A stretch of DNA of 48,467 bases from Halorubrum coriense DSM 10284 (lineage in GTDB: Archaea > Halobacteriota > Halobacteria > Halobacteriales > Haloferacaceae), in the NCBI RefSeq assembly GCF_000337035.1, contig NZ_AOJL01000051.1, forward strand, positions 18,714 through 67,180. The letters are read 5' to 3'. The notes under the pieces are model-generated. The model had not been told where the DNA came from, ran no database searches, and worked only from the letters and a program-made list of their open reading frames with translations. Each line of letters begins with the position of its first letter. Position 1 is the stretch's first letter. Of the stretch, positions 16,029 to 27,561 are shown piece by piece. Position numbers and translations under genes: made by a program.

Positions 16029-17152
16029 GCGGCTTCGTCTTCTCCGAGAAGCCGATCGAGATCGCCTCGGGCGACGGGGTGTACCTCACGGACACGAACG
16101 GCACGGAGTACCTCGACTTCGGGGCCAGCTACGCCTGTACGCCGGTCGGCCACTGTCACCCGGAGGTCGTCGACGCGGCGACGAGCCAGCTGGAGGAGCT
16201 CATGTACGTCCAGGCGTCGTACCCGCACGCGGCGCGGACGGCGCTGTACGAGCGGTTGGCCGACACCGCGCCGGTCGACGTCGACAACGTCTGGCTCTGT
16301 AACTCCGGGACCGAGGCGAACGAGGCCGCGCTGAAGTTCGCCCGGCACGCGACCGGTCGCGAGAAGATCGTCGCGACCACGCAGGGGTTCCACGGTCGGA
16401 CGATGGGGACGCTCGCGACGACGTGGAAGGACAAGTATAAGCAGGGGTTCGGCCCGCTCGCGGGCGGCGTGGAGTTCGTCGAGTACGGCGACGCCGAGGC
16501 GATGCGCGAGGCCGTCGACGAGGACACCGCCGCGGTGATCTTAGAGCCCCTCCAGGGCGAGGGCGGGATCAACCCCGTCTCGACCGAGTACCTCCAGGCG
16601 GTCCGCGTCGCGACCGCCACGTCCGGCGCGGCGATGATCTTAGACGAGATCCAGACCGGGCTCGGTCGCACCGGAGAGCTGTGGGCCGCCGACCGCCATC
16701 ACGTGGTCCCGGACGTCCTCACGACCGCGAAGGGGCTCGGCAGCGGGCTCCCGATCGGCGCGACGCTGTGTCGCGACTGGATCGCCGAGGACGGCGGCGA
16801 CCACGGCTCGACGTTCTCCGGCGGGCCCGTGGTGTCGGCCGCGGCGGGGGCCACGCTCGACGTGATCGAGCGCGAGGACCTGCCCGCGCACGCCGAGGAG
16901 ATCGGGAGCTACCTCCGCGGCGAGCTCCGCGACCGCCTCGGCGACGACGTGCGCGACGTGCGCGGCGACGGGCTGATGGTCGGGATCGAGGTGCGCCGCG
17001 GGTCGAACCGGCTGCTGCGCGACCTCGCCATCGACCACCGGATCCTCGCGCTGCCGGCGGGGCGGACCGTGCTGCGCCTGCTGCCGCCGCTGACGATCGA
17101 ACGCGAGCACGCCGACGCCGTCGTCGACGCGATAGCCGAGGTGGTCGGCTGA
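16025..17152 (+). CDS. argD: LysW-gamma-semialdehyde aminotransferase
   Basis: Class III PLP aminotransferase that converts the LysW-bound glutamate semialdehyde to LysW-bound ornithine. The 375 residues carry DFGASYACTPVGHCHPEV, WLCNSGTEANEAALKFAR, the cofactor aspartate in MILDEIQTGLGRTG, and the PLP lysine in VLTTAKGLGSGLPIGA. GTG start has a full Shine-Dalgarno sequence GGAGGTGA (16011-16018) six bases upstream and overlaps the argB stop. This is the best ribosome site in the operon, so ArgD may be made at a high level. Its stop shares one base with the argE start (TGATG). Confidence 0.95.
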   Translation: MSGFVFSEKPIEIASGDGVYLTDTNGTEYLDFGASYACTPVGHCHPEVVDAATSQLEELMYVQASYPHAARTALYERLADTAPVDVDNVWLCNSGTEANEAALKFARHATGREKIVATTQGFHGRTMGTLATTWKDKYKQGFGPLAGGVEFVEYGDAEAMREAVDEDTAAVILEPLQGEGGINPVSTEYLQAVRVATATSGAAMILDEIQTGLGRTGELWAADRHHVVPDVLTTAKGLGSGLPIGATLCRDWIAEDGGDHGSTFSGGPVVSAAAGATLDVIEREDLPAHAEEIGSYLRGELRDRLGDDVRDVRGDGLMVGIEVRRGSNRLLRDLAIDHRILALPAGRTVLRLLPPLTIEREHADAVVDAIAEVVG

Positions 17153-18330
17153 TGGCGACCGGACAGGAGCGGGATCGGGAGGGAGTCGAGGCGTCCGACG
17201 CCGCGGCCGGCGGCACCGACGTCGTCGCCGGGGGCGGCTACCCCGCGGCCTGCGACACGCCCGCCCGGAAGCTGCTGTACGACATGGTCTCGATCCCCTC
17301 GCCGTCGCGCGACGAGGAGCGGGCGGCCGAGCGCCTCGTCGACTTCTTTGAGGCGAACGGCCGAGAGGCGTGGATCGACGAAGTCGGGAACGTCCGCGCC
17401 CCGGCGAACGACGCCGTCCTGCTCACCTCGCACGTCGACACCGTCCCCGGCGACATCCCGGTCGAGGTGCGGCCCGCGCCGCCCGAGGGCGAGCTGCCGG
17501 AGCCATCGGACGCCCGCGTCGGCGAGCCCGGTGACCCCGTGCTGTGGGGCCGCGGGGCGGTCGACGCGACCGGGCCGCTCGTCTCGATGGCGGTCGCGGC
17601 GGTGAAGACCGGCGTCTCCTTCGCGGGCGTCGTCCGCGAGGAGGTCGACTCCGGCGGCGCGCGCCACCTCATCGGCGACCGCGACGCGCCCGACGCGGTG
17701 GTCAACGGCGAGCCGTCGGGCTGGCAGGGGATCACCCTCGGCTACCGCGGCCTGCTGGAGGGGACGTACGTGAACACCAGCGAGTCGGGGCACTCCTCGC
17801 GGCCGGAGCCGAACGCGATCCAGCACGCGATCGACTGGTGGCACGGCGTCGAGGCGGCGTTCACGCCGGACGACGCGGAGACCGCCGTCTTCGACCAGGT
17901 GACGACCAAGCCCATCTCGGTCGACGGCGGCCTGAGCGACGACGGCCTCGCCGTGGAGACGACGATGGACGTCCAGCTGCGGATCCCGCCGTCGCGACCG
18001 GTCGACGAGATCCACGAGCTCGCGGAGGCGGAGCTGTCGACGGGCACGGTCCACTGGGGCGAGCCGATGCCGCCCGTGATGGAGAGTCCGCGGACCGACC
18101 TCGCGCGGGCGTTCCGCGTCGCGATCCGGAGCGCGGGCGGCGACGTGCGCCTGCTCCGGAAGACCGGCACGAGCGACATGAACCTCTTCGCGGCCGCGTG
18201 GGACTGCCCGATGGTCACCTACGGGCCGGGGAACTCCGACCTCGACCACGCCCCCGACGAGCGGCTCCCGCTCCCGGACCTCGACCGCGCGGTGCGCGTG
18301 CTGACCGACGTCTGCCGCGAGCGACTCTGA
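17152..18330 (+). CDS. argE: LysW-ornithine hydrolase (LysK/ArgE)
   Basis: Zinc peptidase of the M20 family that releases ornithine from LysW. The 392 residues have an extra acidic N-terminus of about 30 residues, then DMVSIPSPSRDEERAAERLV, the metal-binding histidine and aspartate in LTSHVDTVPGD, WGRGAVDATGPLVSM, and the catalytic glutamate pair in VREEVDSGGA. The C-terminal segment RKTGTSDMNLFA matches LysK. The start shares one base with the argD stop. Last gene of the coupled block; argF follows 59 bases later with its own TATA box. Confidence 0.93.
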   Translation: MATGQERDREGVEASDAAAGGTDVVAGGGYPAACDTPARKLLYDMVSIPSPSRDEERAAERLVDFFEANGREAWIDEVGNVRAPANDAVLLTSHVDTVPGDIPVEVRPAPPEGELPEPSDARVGEPGDPVLWGRGAVDATGPLVSMAVAAVKTGVSFAGVVREEVDSGGARHLIGDRDAPDAVVNGEPSGWQGITLGYRGLLEGTYVNTSESGHSSRPEPNAIQHAIDWWHGVEAAFTPDDAETAVFDQVTTKPISVDGGLSDDGLAVETTMDVQLRIPPSRPVDEIHELAEAELSTGTVHWGEPMPPVMESPRTDLARAFRVAIRSAGGDVRLLRKTGTSDMNLFAAAWDCPMVTYGPGNSDLDHAPDERLPLPDLDRAVRVLTDVCRERL

Positions 18331-18389
18331 CCCGCCGCACTCCCCCGAGACCGACCGTTTTCGAACGACACCACACCACCACTCTCACG

Positions 18390-19289
18390 ATGCCACTCGC
18401 CACCAACGACTTCCTCGACATCGACGACGTGACGCCCGCCGAACTGGACGCCTTACTCGACCGCGCCGCCGTCATGAAGGCGGGCGAGGCGGAGCCCCGA
18501 CTCGGGGACGCGACGCTCGGGATGATCTTCGAGAAGCCCTCGACGCGCACCCGGGTCTCCTTCGAGACGGGGATGACGCGGCTGGGCGGCCACGCGATGT
18601 TCCTCGGCCCCGACGACATCCAACTGGGGCACGGCGAGCCGCTGAAGGACACGGCGCGGGTCCTCGGCCGGTACGTCGACGGCGTGATGGCCCGGCTCTT
18701 CGACCACGCGGACGTGGAGGTCCTCGCCGAGTACGCCGACTGCCCCGTGATCAACGGGCTCACCGACGAGGCGCACCCCTGCCAGACGCTCGCCGACCTC
18801 CTCACGATTCGGGAGACGGTCGGCGAGGAGGCCACGGTCGCGTGGGTCGGCGACGGCAACAACGTCGGGCAGTCGTTCGTCGTCGGCGCGGCGATGGCCG
18901 GCGTCGACGTCGAGGTCGCCACGCCCGCCGACTACGGGATGGACCCCGACGTGTTCGATCGCGCCGCCGAGTTCGGCGCGGACGTGGCACCGACGACGGA
19001 CCCGGAGACCGCCGTCGACGGCGCCGACGTCGTCTACACCGACGTGTGGATCTCGATGGGGCAGGAGGACGAGCGCGACGAGAAGCTCGCCGCCTTCGAC
19101 GGGTTCCAGGTGAACGCCGACCTGCTCGCCGGCACCGACGCGAAGGTGATGCACTGCCTGCCTGCGCACCGCGGCGAGGAGGTCACGGACGACGTGCTCG
19201 AGTCCGACCGGGCCTTGGTCTGGGACCAGGCGGAGAACCGGATGCACGCGCAGAACGCGCTGCTCGTCGAACTGCTCGGCGGGGAGTGA
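18390..19289 (+). CDS. argF: Ornithine carbamoyltransferase
   Basis: Transfers carbamoyl from carbamoyl phosphate to ornithine, giving citrulline. The 299 residues carry the carbamoyl-phosphate site EKPSTRTRVSFE, the mid-domain HADVEVLAEYADCPVINGLTDEAHPCQTLADLLT, and the ornithine site MHCLPAHRGEEV. Starting at ATG 18390, CGTTTTCGAA lies about 29 bases upstream, suggesting a separate leaderless transcript although all genes face the same way. Length is normal. A stem-loop follows at 19320. Confidence 0.97.
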   Translation: MPLATNDFLDIDDVTPAELDALLDRAAVMKAGEAEPRLGDATLGMIFEKPSTRTRVSFETGMTRLGGHAMFLGPDDIQLGHGEPLKDTARVLGRYVDGVMARLFDHADVEVLAEYADCPVINGLTDEAHPCQTLADLLTIRETVGEEATVAWVGDGNNVGQSFVVGAAMAGVDVEVATPADYGMDPDVFDRAAEFGADVAPTTDPETAVDGADVVYTDVWISMGQEDERDEKLAAFDGFQVNADLLAGTDAKVMHCLPAHRGEEVTDDVLESDRALVWDQAENRMHAQNALLVELLGGE

Positions 19290-19319
19290 GACGAAAACGG
19301 CGGTCGGCCGGGCCCCGAT

Positions 19320-19341
19320 CGCGACCAAGAGATCGGTCGCG
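19320..19341 (+). terminator. Stem-loop after argF
   Basis: CGCGACC (19320-19326), loop AAGAGATC, GGTCGCG (19335-19341). No T run follows. It lies in the gap between the convergent argF and the EamA transporter and may end transcription from either side. Confidence 0.35.
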
Positions 19342-19377
19342 GCGCGATCGTGGACGCCCGAAACTCGGCACGGACGC

Positions 19378-20286
19378 TTACCCGGAGAGCGTGACGAGCG
19401 ACGCACCCACTACCACGACGAACGCGGCTACAACCAGCGGCCACGTGACTCGCTCGAGGTGGTTAGGGAGGAATAGGGCCGACAGGGCGATAACGATCAG
19501 CGGTGCGGTGTGCGTGATCGGGACCACGATCACCACCGGGGCGGACGCGAGGGCGCCGAAGTACGCGAGCAGTCCGACCGTGCTCGCTACCCCCGCACCG
19601 ACATACCACCGCGCGTGCGGGTTCCTGATGAGCGTGGGAAAAGGGATGCCGCGAAGGCGACGGTATCCCGTGTAACCGGCGAACGCCGTGGTCATCATGA
19701 CCGCGAGCCCGGCGAGGATCGGCGTTCCAGCGTCGAGCCCGATCCGGACGAGGATCGGTTCGATACCGGTGAACCCCGCGGCGGCGACCGGGAACAGCAG
19801 CGACACGCCGACGCTCCGCGGCGAGGCGGTCGACCGGGAGTCGGCAGCGGTCACCCACGAGATAACGGCGATCCCCGCGACGATGAGCGCGATCCCGACG
19901 ACGTGAGGCGGCGTGAGCGATTCGCTGAAAAGCAGCACGGCCAAGACGGCGGCGACCAGCGTCGAGGCCGAGAGTATCGGCGTCGTTCGGCTCGCGCCGA
20001 TCGTCTCGATCCCGGCGAACAGACAGAGGCGCCCGAGGACGAGGCCGGTGACCCCCGCCGCGGCGAACGCCGCGACGGCGACCGGCGACAGGCCGTACGC
20101 CGGATGGTGGCGGACGACGGCCACCGGAACGACGAGCAGGAAGTTGACACCCATCATAACGACGACGGCGTCACCGACATCACCGCCGTCGGTGGCCACC
20201 CGAATCAGGAGGTTTTGGACGGCCAAGAGGACGGCGGCAAGTACCGCGAGGGTGAATCCGACCGAGGAGGCGAATTCGAATACCAC
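19378..20286 (-). CDS. EamA-family drug/metabolite transporter
   Basis: Integral membrane protein of the DMT superfamily with about ten membrane segments in two EamA repeats (roughly residues 10-140 and 155-300). SRTTPILSASTLVAAVLAVLLFSE ends repeat 1, and VVIVVPITHTAPLIVIALSALFL is the matching part of repeat 2. Substrate is not predictable; exporters of amino acids and metabolites are common in the family. GTG start at 20286. The gene and its 200-base upstream region look more AT-rich than the flanking operons, so it may be a later insertion between argF and tatC. It is transcribed toward argF. Confidence 0.88.
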   Translation of the reverse strand: MVFEFASSVGFTLAVLAAVLLAVQNLLIRVATDGGDVGDAVVVMMGVNFLLVVPVAVVRHHPAYGLSPVAVAAFAAAGVTGLVLGRLCLFAGIETIGASRTTPILSASTLVAAVLAVLLFSESLTPPHVVGIALIVAGIAVISWVTAADSRSTASPRSVGVSLLFPVAAAGFTGIEPILVRIGLDAGTPILAGLAVMMTTAFAGYTGYRRLRGIPFPTLIRNPHARWYVGAGVASTVGLLAYFGALASAPVVIVVPITHTAPLIVIALSALFLPNHLERVTWPLVVAAFVVVVGASLVTLSG

Positions 20287-20486
20287 TATCGAAATATTTT
20301 CTCGCCTCGCCTACGCATTTTCTCGTGTAAACGGCCAAACTCCCGATCAAACAGATACGGCGTTACATTTCTTCTGATCATCATGCCGTTAGAAACCGTT
20401 CAGAAGAATATAAAATATTGACGACATATGATAACACATAACATATCTCATGGCGACGGAGAGAACGTTCGAACGCGGAGGAGCGC
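20287..20486. other. AT-rich intergenic region with inverted repeat
   Basis: Two hundred bases of unusually AT-rich DNA between two leftward genes. TTCTTCTGA (20369-20377) is repeated inverted as TCAGAAGAA (20400-20408); AATATAAAATATT follows near 20406-20418, and CATATG lies close by. It probably contains the EamA promoter and the end of the tatC transcript. No gene is supported: a frame of about 20 codons on the minus strand is hydrophobic but has no start signal. Confidence 0.5.
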
Positions 20487-21659
20487 CTAGTTGCCGGTCC
20501 AGCGCAGTATCGCGAGCGTCCCCTCGAAGAGGGCGATCATCGTGAGCGTCACGATGATCGGGGCCATCCCCGTCGGGTCGGGGCTGAACAGGAAGGCGAT
20601 CCCGAGGAACGACCCCCAGAAGATCAGCCGCTTCGCCTCCAGCCACTGCCGCGTGACGAGGTTCATCATGATCGCGAGCATGATGAACAACGGGATCTGG
20701 AAGACGATCGCCATGAACGACAGCATGATGACGATCAGGTTGAACGTCTCCGCGAGCCCGAAGGCGATGGTCGCGGCGTCGGAGGTGTAGGTGGTGAAAT
20801 ACGAGAAGATGGCGGGCAACACGAGGAAGTGCGCGAACGCGATGCCGATCCCGCCGAGGATCAGGCTGGTCGGCACCGCCGCGAGGTAGTACCGACGCTC
20901 GGTCTGGTAGAGGCCCGGGCGCATGAACCGATACGTCTCGTAGACGAACGCCGGGAGCCCGACCACGACGCCCGCGAGCCCGGCGACCTTCAGCCGGGTG
21001 AGCGGCAGTTCGAGGGGCCCGTACAGCCGCGGACGGTTCTCCAGCGGCGCGGGGATGTGGTAGCTCCAGAAGTAGTTGATGAGCTCCGTCGACTCGGTGA
21101 CGACGACGAGCGTCGCCAGCCCGCCGATGAGGAAGACGACCGCCAGCCGGCGCATCATCTCCTCGATGTGTGCGGCGAGCGGCATCTCCTCGTCCGTCTC
21201 CGGCCCCTCGATGCCCTCGAACGGCTCGTCGTCGACCGCCGTCGCGGCGTCGGCGGTCGGCGTCTCCGCGGCCGTCGTCGGCGTGCCGCCGTCGCCGGCG
21301 GTCTCGGTGTCGTATCTCAGCGACGCGGCCGTGGCGTCGTCTGCGCCGGCGGCGGCGGCCGCCTCGTCGCTTCCCGGGGTGTCGGCGTCGGTCGCGTCGC
21401 TTTCCTCGGCGGCGGCGCGCGCGGCGTCCGGTTCGGCCGCGGCGTCGTCCGGCTCGGGACCGTCGTCGGGAGCGGAATCGGGCGCGGCCGGGTCGTCGGA
21501 CGCGTCCCCGTCGGCCTCGGAATCGCCGGTCTCGGGGGCTCCGTCGTCTGACGCGGCGGTCTCGGACCCTTCGTCGACGGCACCGTCGGTGTCGGCCTCG
21601 CCGGCCGACCCGTCGGCGGCTACCGAGTCGTCGTCGCGCGACCGGTCCGAGTCGTCCAT
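20487..21659 (-). CDS. tatC: Sec-independent translocase TatC (single-domain, TatCo type)
   Basis: Core receptor of the twin-arginine translocase, which carries folded proteins across the membrane, the main export route in haloarchaea. Residues 1 to about 158 are an acidic, disordered extension rich in Asp, Glu, Ala and Ser. The TatC domain with six membrane segments follows (160-390). The signal-peptide binding motif F-x2-P-x-L-Y-x2-E-R-R is present (FMRPGLYQTERR, matching E. coli F94 to E103), as is the SPDP loop near the end. At the position of E. coli E170 there is glutamine (VFQIPLF). Divergent from the second tatC; mirror-image promoters lie between. Confidence 0.94.
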   Translation of the reverse strand: MDDSDRSRDDDSVAADGSAGEADTDGAVDEGSETAASDDGAPETGDSEADGDASDDPAAPDSAPDDGPEPDDAAAEPDAARAAAEESDATDADTPGSDEAAAAAGADDATAASLRYDTETAGDGGTPTTAAETPTADAATAVDDEPFEGIEGPETDEEMPLAAHIEEMMRRLAVVFLIGGLATLVVVTESTELINYFWSYHIPAPLENRPRLYGPLELPLTRLKVAGLAGVVVGLPAFVYETYRFMRPGLYQTERRYYLAAVPTSLILGGIGIAFAHFLVLPAIFSYFTTYTSDAATIAFGLAETFNLIVIMLSFMAIVFQIPLFIMLAIMMNLVTRQWLEAKRLIFWGSFLGIAFLFSPDPTGMAPIIVTLTMIALFEGTLAILRWTGN

Positions 21660-21683
21660 TCAGTTGCTGTACGCGACCGGGCG

Positions 21684-21794
21684 GTTATCAACCTTTTCGG
21701 ATAGCGCCGCCGCGCGGCGGCGCTCCGCCCCGCTCGCCGGACCGACCGGCGGGCGCGGCGCGCGCGATCGCCCGCGGTCGAAAAGGTTGATAAC
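21684..21794. promoter_or_regulatory. Mirror-image divergent promoters of the two tatC genes
   Basis: GTTATCAACCTTTTCG (21684-21699) reappears as its exact reverse complement CGAAAAGGTTGATAAC (21779-21794). Each copy is centred about 29-32 bases before the start codon of the gene it faces, so the repeat contains both TATA regions. Between them lies an 80-base, very GC-rich, partly self-complementary spacer. The two genes are probably expressed at matched levels. Confidence 0.75.
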
Positions 21795-21816
21795 GGCGAC
21801 GGCCCTCGCCCTCCGT

Positions 21817-24015
21817 ATGGCGAGCGCCCTCAACGAAGACACCCAGCAGTCGATCGCGGAGGGCCGCGAGACGGCGAAGGCGTTCCTTCGGTCGGTTCAG
21901 AAGGACCTCCAGAAGGTGTTCGTCGTCTTCCTCATCGGCTTCCTCGCGACGTTCTGGGCGCTCCGAACGTACGTCTGGGACCGGCTCCGGGAGGTGACCG
22001 AGTCCAACATGAGCGCGGCGGTCGCCGCGGAGTCGGACATCATCGCGACGACGCCGTTCGAGGTGATCCTCCTCCAAGCGAAGATCGGGCTGATAGTGGG
22101 CGCGATCACCGCGGTCCCGCCGCTGATCTACGTCACCCGCGACGAGCTGCGTCGTCGGGGCATGTGGCCGCAGTCCCCGGTCGCGCGCTGGAAGCTCGCG
22201 CTCCTCGGACTACTCGCGGCCGGGCTCTTCGCGGCGGGCGTCTCCTACGGCGTCTTCGCCTTCTTCCCGCTGATGTTCGGCTTCCTCGCCGAGTTCGGCC
22301 TCGAGGCCGACATCCAGCCGACGTACGGGATCGTGATGTGGACGGAGTTCATCGTCTTCCTCTCGCTGTCGTTCGGCCTCGCCGGACAGATGCCGATGAT
22401 CATCACCGGCCTCTCGTACGCCGAGATCGTCCCGTACGAGACGTTCCGCGACAAGTGGCGCTACGCGGTCGTCGCCATCTTCGTCTTCGGGGCCGTCTTC
22501 TCGCCGCCGGACCCGTTCACCCAACTGCTGTGGGCGTTCCCGCTGGTCGCGCTGTACGGCTTCAGCCTCTACCTCGCGAAGCTCGTCGTCACGGCAAAGC
22601 GGAGCTCCGACCGGATCGACGTGCTCGGCGCGGTCCGGAACCACTGGAACGTCGTCGGGGGCGCCGTCGTCCTCGGTGGCGGGCTCGTGTACGCCTTCTA
22701 CGAGTACGGCGGCCGGACCGCGGTCAACGACCTCCTCCGGCTCGCGGGCAGCACCCGGCGCTTCCTCGAACCGGGGGCCGGCCTCGGCGTCGACCCGACG
22801 ACCGCGCTCGGCGTCTACGCCGCCCTGTGGGCGCTCGCGTTCGTCGCCGTCGCGACGCTGTGGGCGGTGTACACCGACCTCGACACCACGAGCGCGGGCT
22901 ACCAGTACGGCGACCCGACCGCCATCGACGTGAGCGAACTCGACGCGGCGGGCGTGCGGGCGGCCCCCGCAGACGCGTTCGCCGAGATGGAGGAAGAGGA
23001 GTCGCTCGCGCTGGCGCAGGCCGCGATGGACGACGACGACCCGGAGAAGGCGCAGGCGATCCTCGACCGCTTCGACGGGGCGACCGACGAGAGCGACGGT
23101 GACGCCGACGGCGCGGGCGACGAGGGCGACGCCGACGACGGCGGGCTCGTCGAGAACGTCCAGAACCGGGGCTCGCGGGCGGGGTCGACGTTCCTCGCGG
23201 AACTCACCGACGGCGACGAGGAGGAGGCCGAAGACGACATCGGCGGCTACTACAAGGACCTCAAGTTCATCTTCGACTCGCTGCGCTCGCGGTCGTTCCG
23301 GATCGTCGCCGTCTTCGGGGCCGTGATGGCGGCCGCGTTCACGTGGCTGTACCTCGGCGGACTCGGCACCGTCCGCGGCGACCTCGAGCGGCGCGTGCCC
23401 GCGGAGGTCGAGGGCGGGATCAACATCATCACGCTCCACCCGGTCGAGGCGCTGATCTTCATGGTGAAGTTCTCCGTGATGCTCGGGATCTTCGCCGCGT
23501 TCCCCGTCGCCCTCTACTACGCGTGGCCCGCGCTCCGCGAGCGCGGCTTCGTCGCCGGACGGCTCTATCAGGTGTACCTGTGGACGGGCGCGCTCGGAGC
23601 CGGCATGATCGGCGGCTTCGCGCTCGGCTACGCGTACATCGCCCCCGGCCTCATCGGGTGGCTCGTCACCGACGCGCGCCTCGCGGACATGATCATCACC
23701 TATCAGGTGAGCGACTTCCTCTGGCTCGTCATCTACACGACGATCGGGATCGGCTTCCTCGCGGACATCCCCATCGCGATGGTCCTGTTGAACAACGCGG
23801 GCGTCCCGTACCGCGTGTTCCGCAACCGCTGGCGCGAGGTGACGATCGGGATCCTGCTCGCCGCGGCCGTGTTCACCCCCGCGGACGTGATCACCATGTT
23901 CCTCGCGACGATCCCGCTGATGCTGGCGTACGGGATTGGCGTCGGCGTCCTCTTCCTCGTCACCTTCGGGGGCCGGCGGGACCTCTCGCCGCCGGCGGAG
24001 TTCGTCGGGGAGTGA
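21817..24015 (+). CDS. tatC: Double-domain TatC (TatCt type)
   Basis: Haloarchaeal translocase subunit made of two fused TatC domains: residues about 20-270 and 470-732, joined by extra membrane segments and an acidic linker (about 380-465) rich in Asp, Glu and Gly. Each domain keeps the loop before the last segments (FSPPDPFTQ and FTPADVITM). The F-x2-P-x-L-Y-x2-E signal-peptide motif found in the neighbouring TatC is not recognisable in either half, so the two proteins probably do different jobs. At the E. coli E170 position the residues are Q (AGQMPMI) and D (LADIPIA). ATG 21817 is chosen because the mirrored promoter lies about 29 bases upstream. 732 residues, as in other halophiles. Confidence 0.94.
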   Translation: MASALNEDTQQSIAEGRETAKAFLRSVQKDLQKVFVVFLIGFLATFWALRTYVWDRLREVTESNMSAAVAAESDIIATTPFEVILLQAKIGLIVGAITAVPPLIYVTRDELRRRGMWPQSPVARWKLALLGLLAAGLFAAGVSYGVFAFFPLMFGFLAEFGLEADIQPTYGIVMWTEFIVFLSLSFGLAGQMPMIITGLSYAEIVPYETFRDKWRYAVVAIFVFGAVFSPPDPFTQLLWAFPLVALYGFSLYLAKLVVTAKRSSDRIDVLGAVRNHWNVVGGAVVLGGGLVYAFYEYGGRTAVNDLLRLAGSTRRFLEPGAGLGVDPTTALGVYAALWALAFVAVATLWAVYTDLDTTSAGYQYGDPTAIDVSELDAAGVRAAPADAFAEMEEEESLALAQAAMDDDDPEKAQAILDRFDGATDESDGDADGAGDEGDADDGGLVENVQNRGSRAGSTFLAELTDGDEEEAEDDIGGYYKDLKFIFDSLRSRSFRIVAVFGAVMAAAFTWLYLGGLGTVRGDLERRVPAEVEGGINIITLHPVEALIFMVKFSVMLGIFAAFPVALYYAWPALRERGFVAGRLYQVYLWTGALGAGMIGGFALGYAYIAPGLIGWLVTDARLADMIITYQVSDFLWLVIYTTIGIGFLADIPIAMVLLNNAGVPYRVFRNRWREVTIGILLAAAVFTPADVITMFLATIPLMLAYGIGVGVLFLVTFGGRRDLSPPAEFVGE

Positions 24016-24111
24016 GCCGCCCGCGTTCGGGGCGGTCGACGGCGGGAACGGCCGCTCGCGGTCCCCGCGACCGACGGGTATTCCCGCGCGCGCCCGCAAC
24101 GGCAGAGTGAA

Positions 24112-27063
<2,952 letters not shown>

Positions 27064-27147
27064 GGTCCGCCGTCTCCGACGGGTCGTCCGGCTGTCCGTC
27101 GGCGGCCACCCGCAGCTTGATACCGCGGCGCGCCGTCGCTCCGACCG

Positions 27148-27528
27148 ATGCGAGAGATAACCACCGACGACGTACCGGAGGCGCTCGGGCCGTACTCGCA
27201 AGGGATCGTCTCGGGCGACACGGTCCACGTGTCAGGGAAGAGCGGCGTGGATCCCGAGACGGGTGAGGCGTCCGAGTCGGTCGCCGCACAGACGACGCAG
27301 ACGCTCGAAAACGTCGCCACGGTCCTCGAAGCGGCCGGGACGAGCCCGGACGCGATCGTGTCCGCGACCGTCTACCTCACCGACATGGACGACTACGACG
27401 CGGTCAACGAGGCGTACCGCGCGTTCCTCTCGGAGCCGTACCCGGCGCGGACCTGCGTCGAGGTGTCTCGGCTCCCCGCGCCGCTCGACGTCGAGATCAC
27501 GGTTACGGCCGAGCGAGGCGACGACTGA
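27148..27528 (+). CDS. RidA-family imine/enamine deaminase
   Basis: A 126-residue member of the YjgF/YER057c/UK114 (Rid) family. RidA hydrolyses reactive enamines and imines, such as 2-aminoacrylate made by PLP enzymes. Key residues are visible: YSQGIVSGDTVHVSGKSG near the N-terminus, NVATVLEAAG, the catalytic arginine in PARTCVEVSRLP (about residue 105), and the C-terminal glutamate in VEITVTAE. GATACC lies about 28 bases before the ATG, so it is probably a single leaderless gene. It converges with the MutS-like gene. Confidence 0.9.
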   Translation: MREITTDDVPEALGPYSQGIVSGDTVHVSGKSGVDPETGEASESVAAQTTQTLENVATVLEAAGTSPDAIVSATVYLTDMDDYDAVNEAYRAFLSEPYPARTCVEVSRLPAPLDVEITVTAERGDD

Positions 27529-27561
27529 GTCCGCGGCCCGCCGGGAGGGACTGCGCCCGAC

